Shown here piece after piece: positions 1 through 11,800 of a DNA stretch of 64,000 bases. The position numbers and the translations under genes were made by a program. A model generated the notes under the pieces. The model saw only the letters and a list, made by a program, of their open reading frames with translations. It searched no databases and was not told where the DNA came from. The number at the start of each line of letters is the position of its first letter. Positions within the stretch are counted from its first letter, which is position 1. Origin of the DNA: Leptobrachium leishanense (lineage: Eukaryota; Chordata; Amphibia; Anura; Megophryidae). The stretch spans positions 61,435,422 to 61,499,421 of the forward strand of contig CM019069.1 of assembly GCA_009667805.1 (NCBI GenBank), written 5' to 3'.

Positions 1-129
1 ACATGCTTTACCACACGTGCATATATAATGAAATGATGTTTCCACAAAAAGGCATATTTATACTTTTGCAATATTAGAGATTATGCCTGTCTATGTTATA
101 GCTGCCACAAATCTTAAGGGTGTGTAACA

Positions 130-435
130 TAGGCACCATGGCCCCTCAACCCATTCACTACAAGGGATATTCCAGAAAACCACTATCAGGAACACTTTTT
201 TGTGTGCTTTTTTTAGAAAAAAATTAATCATACAGTAAGAAATATTTGGCAATATTCTCAATGTATTTCTTTTTTTGTATTTGCAATACCTTATTTGACA
301 GGCAGATATCACCATCTGTGGGCGAAAATGAATTACTGCAGTTCTGGGCTTCGTGCAGGGTCTGCTAGGGAGACGTCCGTTCAGACACATTCCCAGCAGT
401 TCTAAAACATTTTACCACCTTGGGCACACAGTTCT
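130..435. repeat. Dispersed repeat, copy 1
   Basis: This stretch is related in the same orientation to about 3015-3345. Shared landmarks are TTCACTACAA near the start, ACAGTAAGAAATATTTGG, a GGCAG...ATATC-CCATCTG block, and ACATT/ATTGGGCA near the end. Divergence is substantial. No ORF of note. Confidence 0.55.
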
Positions 436-715
436 TGTAACGGACTGCTAGCAAGTGCCTAATCTGCATTGATATGGACAGCTGTGTAGAGCTCAAGTGA
501 AGTAGAATGGAGACATCAGATGCAGGTAAACTTGAATAAACAAAAACAGACTTGGACACAGGAAACTGGATACACAGGTCAACCTGGATACACAGGGGAA
601 GACTTGGTCAAATAAAGCTGGATACATAGGAGCTTTGGTTGCTGGAGATGGACACAGCTGACAAGAGCTTGGGTTTCTGAGATGGACACAGCTGACAGAA
701 CTTTGTTGGGAAAAG
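435..715. repeat. Direct repeat flanking the CCHC ORF, left copy
   Basis: This matches about 1818-2100 in the same orientation. Both begin TGTAAC-GACTGCTAG, share GATATGGACAG-TGTAGAGCTCA, GATGCAGGTAAACTTGAATA and AATAAAGCTGGATACA, and run into 35-bp repeats containing GGAGATGGACACAGCTGAC. The arrangement is LTR-like, but TG...CA ends and target duplications were not found. Confidence 0.6.
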
Positions 716-2180
716 GCACAATGGTATAGACACCCCCTCCTTCCTGGCATTTGGAATCTTTAGAAATCTGATGGCTGTGGTACGTCACAGAACTCGTAGC
801 TGGTACTGTGAAGGAGGCACCTATATGAGGTTTCCTCCTTCCTGGACGTCCAAAAGGATGACTTTCTGTTTGTAGAGCTGGACTAGGAGAGTTACTGGGT
901 GATGATGGATAGTGTTCCTCTGGACCAGGATTAGTCTCATCCTCAGAATAGAATGAAAAGCAGTCGGTATCTAATAGAAGACTACAGAGGGAAGGTTCTT
1001 TTGTAGGTGGTTCTGCAGATGTATGCTGGCTGACTGCCATGGGAGTAGTGGCTACAGAAATAATTTCTTTGGTAGATGGTTGATGTGAAGGAGGTTCTTT
1101 CCCAGGCTCAACAGGCGATATGACAGATGTTATGACAGACCTAGCTTCCATAGGCACGGCGGGAAAGTCATCCATAGGCAGGGTGGGAGTTTTATTCATG
1201 GGCACGGTCTTCACAGACTCTTTGGGCCTTTCTTTTAATTTGACCGAGTCCTCTTCAGACCAGTCCTCATCGGACATGGACTCCTTGGGCATGCTTCTCC
1301 TGGATTTGAAAGGCATGGGTTTTCTAGACTTGGCTGCCGTGATTTCTTTGGATTTGGTTGGTACAATGTTAGGTTTTACTCTGGGCTTGGCTGACACATT
1401 TTCTCTGGACTTGGTGGACCTGGACTCCTTGGGCTTTGTGGTCAAGTTGTGCTGAGAAACTGAACTGTGTGCTGGTGGTTCTGTGACAGAATTAGACCCT
1501 TCACAGTTTACTGGAGCAGAAGAGTCTGAGTCAGCTTTAGGCTTCTTTAGAGGTCTTATGGGGCACTGAGGAATCCAGTGTCCAGACTCCCCACAATAGA
1601 AACAGAGATTGAATGTCCTTCTCCGGGAGCATTCCTGAGAAGACAACGGGGCATGACTTTTTCTGGGTGTGGGAACGCACACCTTAGATGATATGCCCTT
1701 TAGGCTGTGCAACAGTCTCTCCATAAGTATAGCCAAGTTACCACATAGATCCTGGAATAGTCTCATTAACTCTATAAATGCCTGAATCACTGCAGGCTCA
1801 TTGTTTAGCTTCTGCGTTCTGTAACAGACTGCTAGTGACAGCCCGATCTGCAGTGATATGGACAGGTATGTAGAGCTCATGTGAAGTATAATGGAGACAA
1901 CAGATGCAGGTAAACTTGAATACACAAAAACAGGCTTGAAAACAGGAAAACTGATACACAGGTAAACTTGGATAAACAGGAGAAGATGTGGGCAAAATAA
2001 AGCTGGATACAGAGGAGCTTTGGTTGCTGGAGATGGACACAGCTGACAAGAGCTTTGGTTGCTGGAGGTGGACACAGCTGACAGGACATTGGGTTGCTGG
2101 AGATGGACACAGATGACAGGACCATGGGTTGCTAGAGATGGACACAGCTGGCAGGACCTTGGGTTGCTGGAGATGGACAC
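579..2180 (-). CDS. CCHC zinc-knuckle (Gag-like) protein ORF
   Basis: An uninterrupted minus-strand frame of 533 codons. The N-terminal third is translation of the minisatellite and flanking repeat and is probably not a true protein start. The plausible core begins near 1810 with a helical stretch (AFIELMRLFQDLCG), then a zinc knuckle at about 1560-1605 (CFYCGESGHWIPQC, C-X2-C-X4-H-X4-C). After it comes a long tail rich in K, S, P and T with repeated TKSKE/AKSRK-like motifs. The knuckle and its upstream arginines resemble Gag nucleocapsid of Ty3/Gypsy elements. No protease or reverse transcriptase follows. It could be a non-autonomous retroelement, a Gag relic, or less likely a domesticated gene. 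Confidence 0.55.
   Translation of the reverse strand: MSISSNPRSCQLCPSLATHGPVICVHLQQPNVLSAVSTSSNQSSCQLCPSPATKAPLYPALFCPHLLLFIQVYLCISFPVFKPVFVYSSLPASVVSIILHMSSTYLSISLQIGLSLAVCYRTQKLNNEPAVIQAFIELMRLFQDLCGNLAILMERLLHSLKGISSKVCVPTPRKSHAPLSSQECSRRRTFNLCFYCGESGHWIPQCPIRPLKKPKADSDSSAPVNCEGSNSVTEPPAHSSVSQHNLTTKPKESRSTKSRENVSAKPRVKPNIVPTKSKEITAAKSRKPMPFKSRRSMPKESMSDEDWSEEDSVKLKERPKESVKTVPMNKTPTLPMDDFPAVPMEARSVITSVISPVEPGKEPPSHQPSTKEIISVATTPMAVSQHTSAEPPTKEPSLCSLLLDTDCFSFYSEDETNPGPEEHYPSSPSNSPSPALQTESHPFGRPGRRKPHIGASFTVPATSSVTYHSHQISKDSKCQEGGGVYTIVPFPNKVLSAVSISETQALVSCVHLQQPKLLCIQLYLTKSSPVYPG
1818..2100. repeat. Direct repeat flanking the CCHC ORF, right copy
   Basis: This is the partner of the repeat at 435-715. 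Together they bracket about 1.1 kb that carries the zinc-knuckle coding sequence on the minus strand. Confidence 0.6.
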
Positions 2181-2255
2181 AGCTGACAGGACCTTGGGTT
2201 GCTGGAGATGGACACAGCTGACAGGACCTTGGGCTGCTGGAGATCAACAAGGCAG
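2010..2255. repeat. 35-bp minisatellite
   Basis: About seven tandem units of 35 bp, each containing GGGTTGCTGGAGATGGACAC followed by AGCTGACAGGACCTT. Unit starts at 2161, 2196 and 2231 fix the period. Two degenerate units recur at about 630-710. Long frames across it on both strands are a by-product of the repeat. Confidence 0.9.
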
Positions 2256-3014
2256 ACTGAATCAGGGCTGGCTTCCCTGGAAATATGCAGAATAGTGCTT
2301 AACTGGCACCAAATGCTGAGTAATGCAGAAGCACTGCTCATTAGGGGAACCTCCATTAAATGCAGTTCCCATTAGCAGCCAGAGAGGTTATACCTGCAGC
2401 TACTTCTGCTGATGAGACTCAGCAAACCCAGCAAGGCATGGACAGGATTGGGCAGCATCTTTCATGCATTGAACAGGATTCAACAGCAGTGGCTTCCTGT
2501 GGTTTATCTGTCTCCTGTGCACGGAATGTGACTGTGCTAAAACGTTAGGGGCATGTTTTGGTACCCTAAATGCAAAGAAATTTAATTTCCAATAAATAAA
2601 ATACCATTATGAACACCATATTGGTGGCAGGAGACGTTCCTCTCCATTCCCTTCACCCATCTCTTTAATGTGACATTTCTTCAAATCTCAGGTTTTAATA
2701 TGCTTTGAAGGTTGATGATCAGCTGCCACTAGATCCCTTCCTTCGAAAACTAGTCCAGAAAGCACACGTGCATGGTGACATAGGGCTCAATATAATAGTT
2801 TTCGATCGATATTATTTTCAAAATACTGGCTGATTCAACTGAAAAATCTGAAATGATGCTGGTCTGAATAAAAGTGGGCTGGTAAATTGTCCAGAAAAAG
2901 AATATTTTCTGGCAGCAACATACCAGTTTATTTGCTAATAAGCATGACTATTTTAAACATCTGACATTTTAAAAAAAAAGGCTTTAGTCTGAATTTCTAT
3001 GTTTCCCTGCCTTA
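2256..3014. other. No gene recognised
   Basis: AT-rich sequence without a convincing coding exon, RNA gene or complete mobile element on either strand. Confidence 0.5.
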
Positions 3015-3345
3015 ACTCCTTCACTACAAAGTGATTTTCCAAACACACATTGTCAGGAACCAGTGTGTTTTATTTTGTTTTGTGTTTTTTTTTTATAAAT
3101 ATCAAAAAATATTATTTTTAAAAATAATTTTTACATAAATATACAGTAAGAAATATTTGGGTTATTCTTAAGGTTCATACTGTAATAATTAATTTGGCAG
3201 GGATATATCGCCATCTGCTGACCAAATGAAGTTATTGCAGCCCAGGGCTCCATGCAAGATCAGTTGGGGAATTGCCCATTGGAGGCATTCTCCTGGTGGT
3301 TTTAAACTGTGTTAGCACATTGGGCATCATGTCCACAATAACAAA
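3015..3345. repeat. Dispersed repeat, copy 2
   Basis: This is a second diverged copy of the repeat at 130-435, with the same order of landmarks. The CCHC-encoding block and its minisatellites lie between the two copies. Confidence 0.55.
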
Positions 3346-3979
3346 AGTTCAGGAGCACCGTCTGGACCCCAAATTCAAACAAGATTATTTTGCAACAAAT
3401 ACATTTCGCTTGCAGTGATACAGCATAGCCTCAGATCGTCTTAACATGATCTCGGACTGCTGAGTCTCCTACTACTGAACGCGTAAACACGAGTACGGTA
3501 GTGAAGGGTTAAAATGCATTTATCAACCCCTTTCAGCACTTGAATTTTTTTCAAAAAATTGCCTTGAATCTCTAAATCCAGCATTTCCATTAGCAAGCAT
3601 TGGCACAATTCCTGATAACAGAGCCTAATTTTCTATGGGAATTGAAATGTCGTTACACCCTTAATTAAGTAAACAATGGCTGAATTGCGCCTGAGAAGCT
3701 GCCGATTTATTCGATTGGGCAAAATTAAATGGAGCCCATAGATTGAGTGGGAGATGGCAGATTGAATGAGTATTTCTCAGACCTGAAAGTAATATATATT
3801 TTTTTTTTATTATGGAACTTTTCTATTTAAAAGCATTATCCGCACGATGCATTATAACTGGGATTCAGCTCTGTCCTAAGTAAATCTCTATATTAAATGA
3901 ATTTGTCTTATTATATTATATTAGTATGATAATACAGGCTCATTATACTATTCATAAGAATGTAAAATAGTTTCCAGAC
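3346..3979. other. Probable caspase intron, no feature recognised
   Basis: AT-rich sequence downstream of exon 6. I searched the minus strand for caspase p20 coding (the YCLIINN-type start and the QACQG active site) and saw none. Confidence 0.5.
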
Positions 3980-4042
3980 CTTTGCCTTCTCCTTCACTGT
4001 GTACTTCTTGTACAATCACACCCAAAGACTCTGTATTAGAAC
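3980..4042 (-). CDS. casp10: Caspase-10-like exon 6: linker before protease domain
   Basis: This is a 63-nt exon with a TTTCCCGCTTTAG acceptor. Its first 2 nt complete the glycine codon from exon 5, and the following 20 codons read an acidic linker (for example SNTESLGVIVQEVHSEGEGK). The donor G|GTCTGG is weaker than the others, so the 3' boundary is less certain. No further exon matching the caspase p20 subunit was found between here and position 1. Confidence 0.5.
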
Positions 4043-4532
4043 CTAAAGCGGGAAAGAAAATACATATTATATGACAAATTTTAATTCTATTGTGTCAGTC
4101 CAACATAAACAACACAAGCAAGATAGATCCCATTTCACCACAATCTACAACAGCCTTTGGATTTTATAGTTTGCTTCAGAAAAAAGTGCATGTACAATAT
4201 AACATGAGTTACGTAATCCATTAATAAAACTGGCATTAGCAGCGGAGCTGCAACTACTCTACTGTATGTATTGTCGATGGGACATAGTGGCAGGATTTTG
4301 CAAATAAAATACAACTCATTTTTATTGTCCTGTTTAAAAGTGATCATCTACCAGAAAGACTCAATCAGAAAAGAATCTGCAAGCCTGCAGTTAAAATAGA
4401 TGCTGCAGCTGTTATGCTACATCTGGCACAATAAATAAATGATCTCATATAACATAAAAATGCTAAAAGAATGTAAACAAAAGAAACATTTTTCTTGGCA
4501 AATGTATATTTGATTCAATAAATGGCACTTAC

Positions 4533-4560
4533 CATCACATGGCTTTTCCATGTGGGAAAC
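4533..4560 (-). CDS. casp10: Caspase-10-like exon 5: 28-nt microexon in linker
   Basis: This is a 28-nt exon between a TCCGTTACAG acceptor and a GATG|GTAAGT donor. It begins in phase 0, matching the end of exon 4, and ends with 1 nt over, matching exon 6. It encodes nine residues (VSHMEKPCD) plus one nucleotide. The strong donor, the correct phase on both sides and its position between two phase-compatible exons support it. Its size makes it easy for gene predictors to miss. Transcript evidence is lacking, so it stays provisional. Confidence 0.55.
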
Positions 4561-5104
4561 CTGTAACGGACACACAAAATATTACATAGAAGACAATTTG
4601 AATTTTTATGCATTTTCTTTCATAACTCAGACAAAATAACTGATTTAAAATAAAAATGCTATGAGTTCCAATTTGACCTTTAACCCCTTAAGGACTAGGG
4701 ATGAGCTGTTCGGGTTCGGACGGTTCGGGGTTCGACCCGAACTTAGCCTGTTCAGGCGGATCGCGAACCCCGAACATTTCCGGCTGTTCGCCGCATGTTC
4801 GACCGCAATGGACCACAATGCATTTTCCCACTGCCTGAAGCTCCTAATTGGCTACAGCCTTGCACCTGACCACAGGTCTGGTGCAAGACTGGTTGAACAC
4901 TATGCCAATCACCGCTCAGAGTCCTGATTGGGCAAATTTTGCCCAATCATGGGCTCACAGAGCTAAGTCCCGCAGCACACTATATAAGGTTTCCACGCAC
5001 CGCTTCAGCATGCATTTGAGAGGAGATTTCATAGGAGATTGTTGTTGTGTGTTGTTACTGCCGTCTGCCACGCTACTGGGGGGGGTCTCATTTCGACCAA
5101 ATAT

Positions 5105-6480
5105 CAGGGAATTTAGGTGATGTGTGTCTTGTCACTGTGCCAGCAAGTTTTTTTGGGGTTTACAACTTTATTTAAAACATTTGTGAATTGAGGTGATTTT
5201 CTGGGTCTTGTCACACTGTGCCAGCAAGTCTTTTTGGGTCTCATTTATACCAAATATCATTGAATTTAGGTGATGTGTGTCTTGTCACTGTGCCAGCAAG
5301 TTTTTTTGGGGTTTACAACTTTATTTACAACATTTGTGAATTGAGGTGATTTTCTGGGTCTTGTCACTGTGCCAGCAAATCTTTTTGGGGCTCACTAATT
5401 TCTTTAAAACACTTGTGAATTAAGGTGATCTTCTGTGTCTCGTCACACAGCCAGCAATTTTTTTTGGGGCTCACTAATTTCTTTAAAACACTTGGGAATT
5501 AAGGTGATCTGTGTCTCGTCATACAAACAGTACCACGCTGTATTTTGGGGCTCACTAATTTCTTTAAAACACTTGGGAATTAAGGTGATCTGTGTCTCGT
5601 CATTACAAAAAGTACCACGCTGTATTTTGGGGCTCACTAATTTCTTTAAAACACTTGTGAATTAAGGTGATCTTCTGTGTCTCGTCACACAGCCATCAAT
5701 TTTTTTGGGGCTCACTAATTTCTTTAAAACACTTGGGAACTAAGGTGATCTGTGTCTCGTCATACATACAGTACCACGCTGTATTTTGGGGCTCACTAAT
5801 TTCTTTAAAACACTTGTGAATTAAGGTGATCTTCTGTGTCTCGTCACACAGCCATCAATTTTTTTGGGCTCACTAATTTCTTTAAAACACTTGGAATTAA
5901 GGTGATCTGTGTCTCGTCATACAAAAAGTACCACGCTGTATTTTGGGGGCTCACTAATTTCTTTAAAACATTTGTGAATTAAGGTGATCTGTGTCTCGTC
6001 ATACATACAGTACCACGCTGTATTTTGGGGCTCACTAATTTCTTTAAAACACTTGGGAATTAAGGTGATCTTCTGTGTCTCGTCACACAGCCATCAATTT
6101 TTTTTGGGGCTCACTAATTTCTTTAAAACACTTGGGAATTAAGGTGATCTGTGTCGCGTCATACAAAAAGTACCACGCTGTATTTTGGGGGCTCACTAAT
6201 TTCTTTAAAACACTTGGGAATTAAGGTGATCTGTGTCTCGTCACACAGCCATCAATTTTTTTTGGGGCTCACTAATTTCTTTAAAACACTTGGGAATTAA
6301 GGTGATCTGTGTCTCGTCATACATAAAGTACCACGCTGTATTTTGGGGCTCACTAATTTTTTTAAAACATTTGTGAATTAAGGTGATCTGTGTCTCGTCA
6401 TACATACAGTACCACGCTGTATTTTGGGGCTCACTAATTTCTTTAAAACATTTGTGAATTAAGGTGATCTGCCTCTTGTC
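5105..6480. repeat. Tandem repeats in the hAT 5' region
   Basis: About 17 imperfect units of roughly 70-90 bp. Each contains GGGGCTCACTAATTTCTTTA or an earlier GTTTACAACTTTATTTA variant, then AAACACTTG-GAATTAAGGTGATCT and GTGTCTCGTCA. Two unit types alternate, one with CACACAGCCATCAA and one with AGTACCACGCTGTA. It lies between the 5' terminus and the transposase start. Confidence 0.9.
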
Positions 6481-6590
6481 ACTGGCTGCCAGCTATCAGT
6501 GTGTCTCACTGAGTTATACCAGAGTTATTTAAATCTTTATACCAGAGTTGAATCAGAGTTCTGTATATATTAATCTATATATCACTCACC

Positions 6591-9500
6591 ATGTCTGAAA
6601 GAACAAAAAGGACAGGCAGACGCTCCCACCCACAGATAAGAGGGCAAGCAGCCCCTGTGTCGGGAGGCTGTGTCTCTGGTCGTGGTGGACGTGGTGCATC
6701 CTCTGCAGGGGCACGCTTGTCCTTTCTAACTGGTGCTGGCCGTCTTAAGCAGCAGCAACATACAGAGGACTTGGTGGATTGGCTAACCAGGCCATCCCCA
6801 TCCTCCGAGTCCTCTGCCAGCCAGGCTTCTAGTGCTTTACAGTCCACCTCAGCTGCCAAAGCATCTAATGCAGCCTCCATGTCCACAGCTACTCCTGCCG
6901 TAGCCTCGCTATCACACACGGAGGAGTCAGCTGAATTGTTTGACTACAATGAGAGTGACATGCTGCTTGAGGATGCGCAGCAAGTACAGTGCTCTAATTC
7001 AATCTCTGAGGTTGAGCAAGGGAGTATAATCAACCTAGAGGAAGGGGGTGCCAGTGATGACACACAAATAACTGGCACTCATGTTGCCCCAGCAGCTGCA
7101 GCATACTGCCAAGTTGGCTCCAGTGACGAGGAGATAGGGGGTGAAGATGACATTGATGATGATGAGGTCACTGACTCCCCCTGGGTGCCAGATCGAACTG
7201 AGGAATCAAGTAAGGAGGAGGGGGAGGAGGAGGAGGCACAGCAAACACGAGGCACAACATCCTCTGTGACCAACCGTAGCACTAGCCAGTCCAAGGCATC
7301 ACATGTCAGAGCTGCTCCGGTGCAGAGCGCTGTTGTCTCAAAGAACACATGCAGGAAATCTGCTGTCTGGGAGTTCTTTAAGAACTGTGCATCAGACCCC
7401 AGCATTGCTATTTGTAATCTATGTCAGAGGAGGCTGAAGCGTGGGATAAACACCGGACACTTGGGTACCACGTGCTTGAGGCGACATATGAACAAGTGCC
7501 ACACATCCCGTTGGGGCAAAACTTTGCGTAGGTCCTCCTCCTCCTCATCTGTGTCACGTTCCCACGTTCCAACCCTGTCTCCCTGCCCTCTGTATTCCTT
7601 ATGTCTGTGTTTCCATGTGCTGCTTTCCCTGACATGCAGCTCAGGGTTAAGTTCATGCTCGTTGAGCTTCTGCTGTGTTTATGGGCTGATTACTCCCCTA
7701 TATAAAACCATTGGCCCATATCACCATGCTCTTGCATCCTGGTTCACTTCAGCCACAGATTTGTTCCTGAGAGCTCCCTGTTTTCCATCCTAGTTCTATT
7801 TCAGTGTTTCCCCCTTGTCTGAGTTTTATGTTCTGATTGACTTCCTGGTATTGACCCTCTGGCCTGGCTGACGGATTTTCTCTGGTGCTATATCCCCGCT
7901 TTGGCTCAAGGTATACGTTTTGGTTTTGACCCCTGGCTTATTTACTGACCACTCTTCTGGATTTCCCTAGCTGTCCTGTTCTTATCGTATTATATGTTGT
8001 GTGTCCCTGTAGACCACGGCTTTAGTATATTGAAGTCCTGCCCTGCAAGTTGTTGAGTATATTCTCCTTCAGGTGTCTGTGTTTTCCCAGGACTCTGCAC
8101 GGCTACAAGGTAACCTTTTTCTATTAGTGCAGATTCGGCCACTCTAAGGACCGATCTATCAGTATAGGGCTCCTTTGGTATTTAGCCGTGCAGAGGTCCC
8201 CAGTGTCTACTGTGGTTTATTTACTTTTCCTGATCGTTGTGTCACGCATCTCTGCGTATAGCGGCTTTTCCTCTTACCTGAGCCCTACTTGGCGCATGCC
8301 AGGTACCGCCATAGTGGCTGATCGTGACAATCTGTCTCTACCCACACTATGTCCTGCCATGCAATTGCCTAAAACCTCCACCGACAGGGATGATGCTACA
8401 GTAATGGATGTACCAGCAGGTCCTTCCTCACAATGTGACATCATTCCAGTAGCTGAAGATTTACGCAGTCAGATTACGTTGCCGCAGCTGCTGCAGCGAA
8501 AGAAAAAATATAGTCCCAACCATCCCCAAGCACAGCGTCTAAATGCCAGCTTAGCAAAATTACTCGCATTGCAGCTGCTGCCTTTCCAGCTGGTGGACTC
8601 TGCTCCCTTCCGTGAATTTGCTGAATGCACTGTACCACAGTGGCAGGTTCCAAAACGCCATTACTTTTCACGCAAGGCCATTCCAGCACTATACCAGCAC
8701 GTGGAAGACAATGTTATCCAGTCATTGGAAAGGCAGTCAGCAGCAAGGTGCATGTGACTTTAGACACGTGGTCCAGAAAGCATGGACAGGGTCGTTACAT
8801 TTCCTTCACGGCACACTGGGTAACTCTGATTGCAGCTGGGAGGGATCCAAGACGGGGCTCTGTGCTGGAGCTTGTTCATCCACCACGCCTCCAGAAAGCT
8901 GCTTGTATGAGGTCTGTCTGCTCCACCACCACCACCTCTTCCTCCTCCTCCTCCTCCTCCTCTGTCTCTGGTGAAGTGGCAGTTAAACCGACGCCTGACA
9001 GGGTCTACGCAATGGCTCAAGCAAAAAGATGCCATACTGTGCTTGAGCTGGTTTGTTTAGGGGAAAGGAGCCACACTGGGTCAGAAATTTTGTCAGCTCT
9101 GCAGGGGCAGGTGCAGAGATGGTTAACACCACGCCAGCTTGAGCTGGGAATGATCGTCTGCGATAATGGCAGCAACCTTCTCTCCGCCCTACGCAAGGGT
9201 AAATGTACCATGCCTAGCACACGTCCTAAATCTGGTGGTACAGCGTTTCCTAACCAAGTACCCAGGGCTGCCAGAGCTTCTCATCCAGGTCAGAAAAGTC
9301 TGCAGCCACTTCAGACGGTCATTCCCAGCAAGCGTTCGCCTGGCAGAAATTCAAAGAGAATTCCACCTTCCCACAAACCGTCTGATCTGTGACATGCCCA
9401 CCAGGTGGAATTCAACATTAGCAATGCTGCAGCGTCTGCACAAGCAGCAGAGGGCCATCAACGAGTACCTGTGTGAGTATGGCACAAGGACAGGTTCAGG

Positions 9501-10634
9501 TCAACTTGTTTTTTTTTTTTCCCCCGCAGTGGCTGATTGACAAGGATGCATGCACTGTACTGTCACCATTTGAGGAGGCAACGAGGATGGTGAGCAGGGA
9601 CAGTGCATGCATCAGTGACACAATTCCTTTAGTGTTCCTGCTGGAGCACACTCTGCGGGGAATTATAGATGTGGCTCTAGAGACAGAGCAGCGGGAGGAA
9701 GAGGAGGCCTTCCCTAGCTCTCAAGGCCCCAGTCTTTCCGCAGACAGCATTCCAGCGGGTCCTACTCAGATCAGACAGGAGGAGGATGAGGAGGAGTAGG
9801 ACTATTTAAGTAGTGGGGGCATTGAAGGTGGGGATTCCTCAAGGCAGGGTTTTGTGCACCCAGAAACAGAAGGGCTTGTGCGTGGCTGGGAGGAGGAAGT
9901 GCACGATACAGTCATCCTCATTGACCAGGAAGACTCGGCAGCTAATGCCACCTACAACCTACACTGCATGGGCTCTCTAATGATGCAAAGCCTACTAAAG
10001 GACCCCAGGATTCGTGCTATCAAGGAGAGGGATCATTACTGGTTGGCAACCCTTCTTGATCCACGATACAAGGGGAAAGTTGCAGAGCTCATCCTGCCCG
10101 CACAGAGGGAGCACAGGCTGACAAAACTTGAGGACGCTCTAAAGCGAAACTTGTGTAACACCTTTCCAGTCACTGTTAGATTACCAAGTGCTGACACACG
10201 TGCTTCTGAGGCTGCAGGTGATCAGAGGAATAGCGGTGAAGGCCAGGGTCGCTTGACTGATGCATTTTTAAATTTTTTTAGTCCTCGACGCCCAGGGACG
10301 TCAAATGTAGGCACCCATTGACAGCGTCTTCACCATATGGTGCAGGACTACCTAGGGGCAAGGGCAGACCTGGATACCTTTCCAGCAGATGATCCACTGG
10401 CTTACTGGGTGTTGAGATTGGATCACTGGCCAGAACTTAGCCAATATGCTATGCAGCTACTAGGTTGCCCTGCATCTACTGCTTTCCGAAAGGACGATCA
10501 GTGCCGCTGGAGGTTTTGTCACAGACAAAAGAGTGCGTCTGTCCACCGACTCTGTAGACCGGCTGACATTTATAAAAATGAATCAGTCCTGGATCAGCAG
10601 CTATCAATCCCCTGATGCCGAAGTAACGGAATAG
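6591..10634 (+). pseudogene. hAT (ZBED-type) transposase relic, split by an LTR
   Basis: The frame opens at ATG 6591 (MSERTKRTGRRSH) and runs through an acidic low-complexity region to a BED zinc finger at about 7360-7502 (CNLCQRRL then HMNKCH, C-X2-C and H-X4-H). Just past the finger it is interrupted by the solo LTR 7552-8329. It resumes at about 8335 (QRKKKYSPN, APFREFAEC), then the first catalytic aspartate in TLDTWS (8757), the second in CDNGSN (9160), a zinc or insertion region (PTRWNSTLAMLQRL) and the C-terminal dimerisation region (PADDPLAYWVLRLDHWPE). At least four frame changes separate these blocks, so it is inactive. A polypyrimidine tract plus CAG at 9510-9529 may be an intron acceptor. 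It would bind element ends and cut and paste in the nucleus. Confidence 0.85.
7552..8329. mobile_element. Solo LTR inserted in the hAT transposase
   Basis: The insert begins TGTCACG and ends CGTGACA, a perfect 7-bp inverted terminus with TG...CA ends. It is flanked by the 5-bp duplication ATCTG (7547-7551 and 8330-8334). The related hAT copy at 50100 lacks it and reads straight across (CTCATCTGTCTCTACC), so the boundaries are certain. A TATATAAAA box lies at 7699-7707. No internal region remains, so this is a solo LTR left by recombination. Orientation is probably plus from the TATA box. Confidence 0.9.
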
Positions 10635-10674
10635 ATCGGGTATGTCTTCTGCATGCACAAAACCTCCAGCACTG

Positions 10675-11800
10675 AACTCTTCCACAATACCACAAAAGGG
10701 TTACGGTGTGAATGCACTTGCTGCCATGAAAGGCACAATATTTGGCTGCACTGACGCCTGTGCCAGATTTATATCATTTTAATTTTTTGAACAGCAGGGT
10801 CCAACCCTGCACTCTTCCACAATACTACAGAGGGGTTACTGTATGATGATACTTGCTGGCCTGGCACCAAAGGCACAATATCTGGGTGCACTGACGCCTT
10901 AACCAGATGCATATCTTTTCAATATAGGACCACATGGTCCACCCCTGCACTCTTCCACAATACCACAGAGGGGTTACTGTATGATGATACTTGCTGCCCT
11001 GGCAGTCTTGCACCAAAGGCACAATATCTGGGTGCACTGACGCCTTAACCAGATGCATATCTTTTCAATATAGGACCACATGGTCCACCCCTGCACTCTT
11101 CCACAATACCACAGAGGGGTTACTGTATGATGATACTTGCTGCCCTGGCAGTCTTGCACCAAAGGCACAATATCTGGGTGCACTGACGCCTTAACCAGAT
11201 GCATATCTTTTCAATATAGGACCACATGGTCCACCCCTGCACTCTTCCACAATACCACAGAGGGGTTACTGTATGATGATACTTGCTGCCCTGGCAGTCT
11301 TGCACCAAAGGCACAATACCTGGGTGCACTGACGCCTTAACCAGATGCATATCTTTTCAATATAGGACCACATGGTCCACCCCTGCACTCTTCCACAATA
11401 CCACAGAGGGGTTACTGTATGATGATACTTGCTGCCCTGGCAGTCTTGCACCAAAGGCACAATATCTGGGTGCACTGACGCCTTAACCAGATGCATATCT
11501 TTTCAATATAGGACCACATGGTCCACCCCTGCACTCTTCCACAATACCACAGAGGGGTTACTGTATGATGATACTTGCTGGCCTGGCATTAAAGGCACAA
11601 TATCTGGGTGCACTGACGCCCATTAACAGATAAAAAAAAAACACTTTTCAATATAGGACCGCATGGTCCACCCCTGCACTCTTCCACAATACCACAGAGG
11701 GGTTACTGTATGATAGTACTTGCATGCCTGGCACTAAGGCACAATATCTGGGTGCACTGCCATTGACGCCTGTATCAGATTCATATCCTCAGAGGGGTTA
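10675..11800. repeat. 146-bp tandem repeats in the hAT 3' region
   Basis: About eight units containing CACTCTTCCACAATACCACA, GAGGGGTTACTGTATGATGA, GGCACAATATCTGGGTGCAC and CAATATAGGACCACATGGTC. Central units are exactly 146 bp apart and nearly identical; outer units are diverged and shorter. The truncated hAT copy has 139-bp units instead (52367-53600). Identical frames of 65-77 codons on both strands are shadows of the repeat. Confidence 0.92.

Noticed and set aside
2400..2440. CTGATGAG near 2410 as a second hammerhead core
   Set aside because: It lacks the GAAA element and paired arms.
1..3979. Caspase p20/p10 protease exons
   Set aside because: No QACQG-like active site or YCLIINN-like start was found on the minus strand; these exons are probably outside the window.
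5105..6480. CRISPR-like appearance of repeated blocks in the hAT 5' region
   Set aside because: Units are adjacent tandem repeats with no unique spacers, in vertebrate DNA inside a transposon.
6591..7793. 400-codon frame as an intact BED-finger gene
   Set aside because: The last ~80 codons are solo LTR sequence; the true frame continues beyond the LTR and is broken further on.
10825..11626. Identical 65-77 codon frames on both strands, once per repeat unit
   Set aside because: They recur with the 146-bp period and carry no independent evidence of coding.
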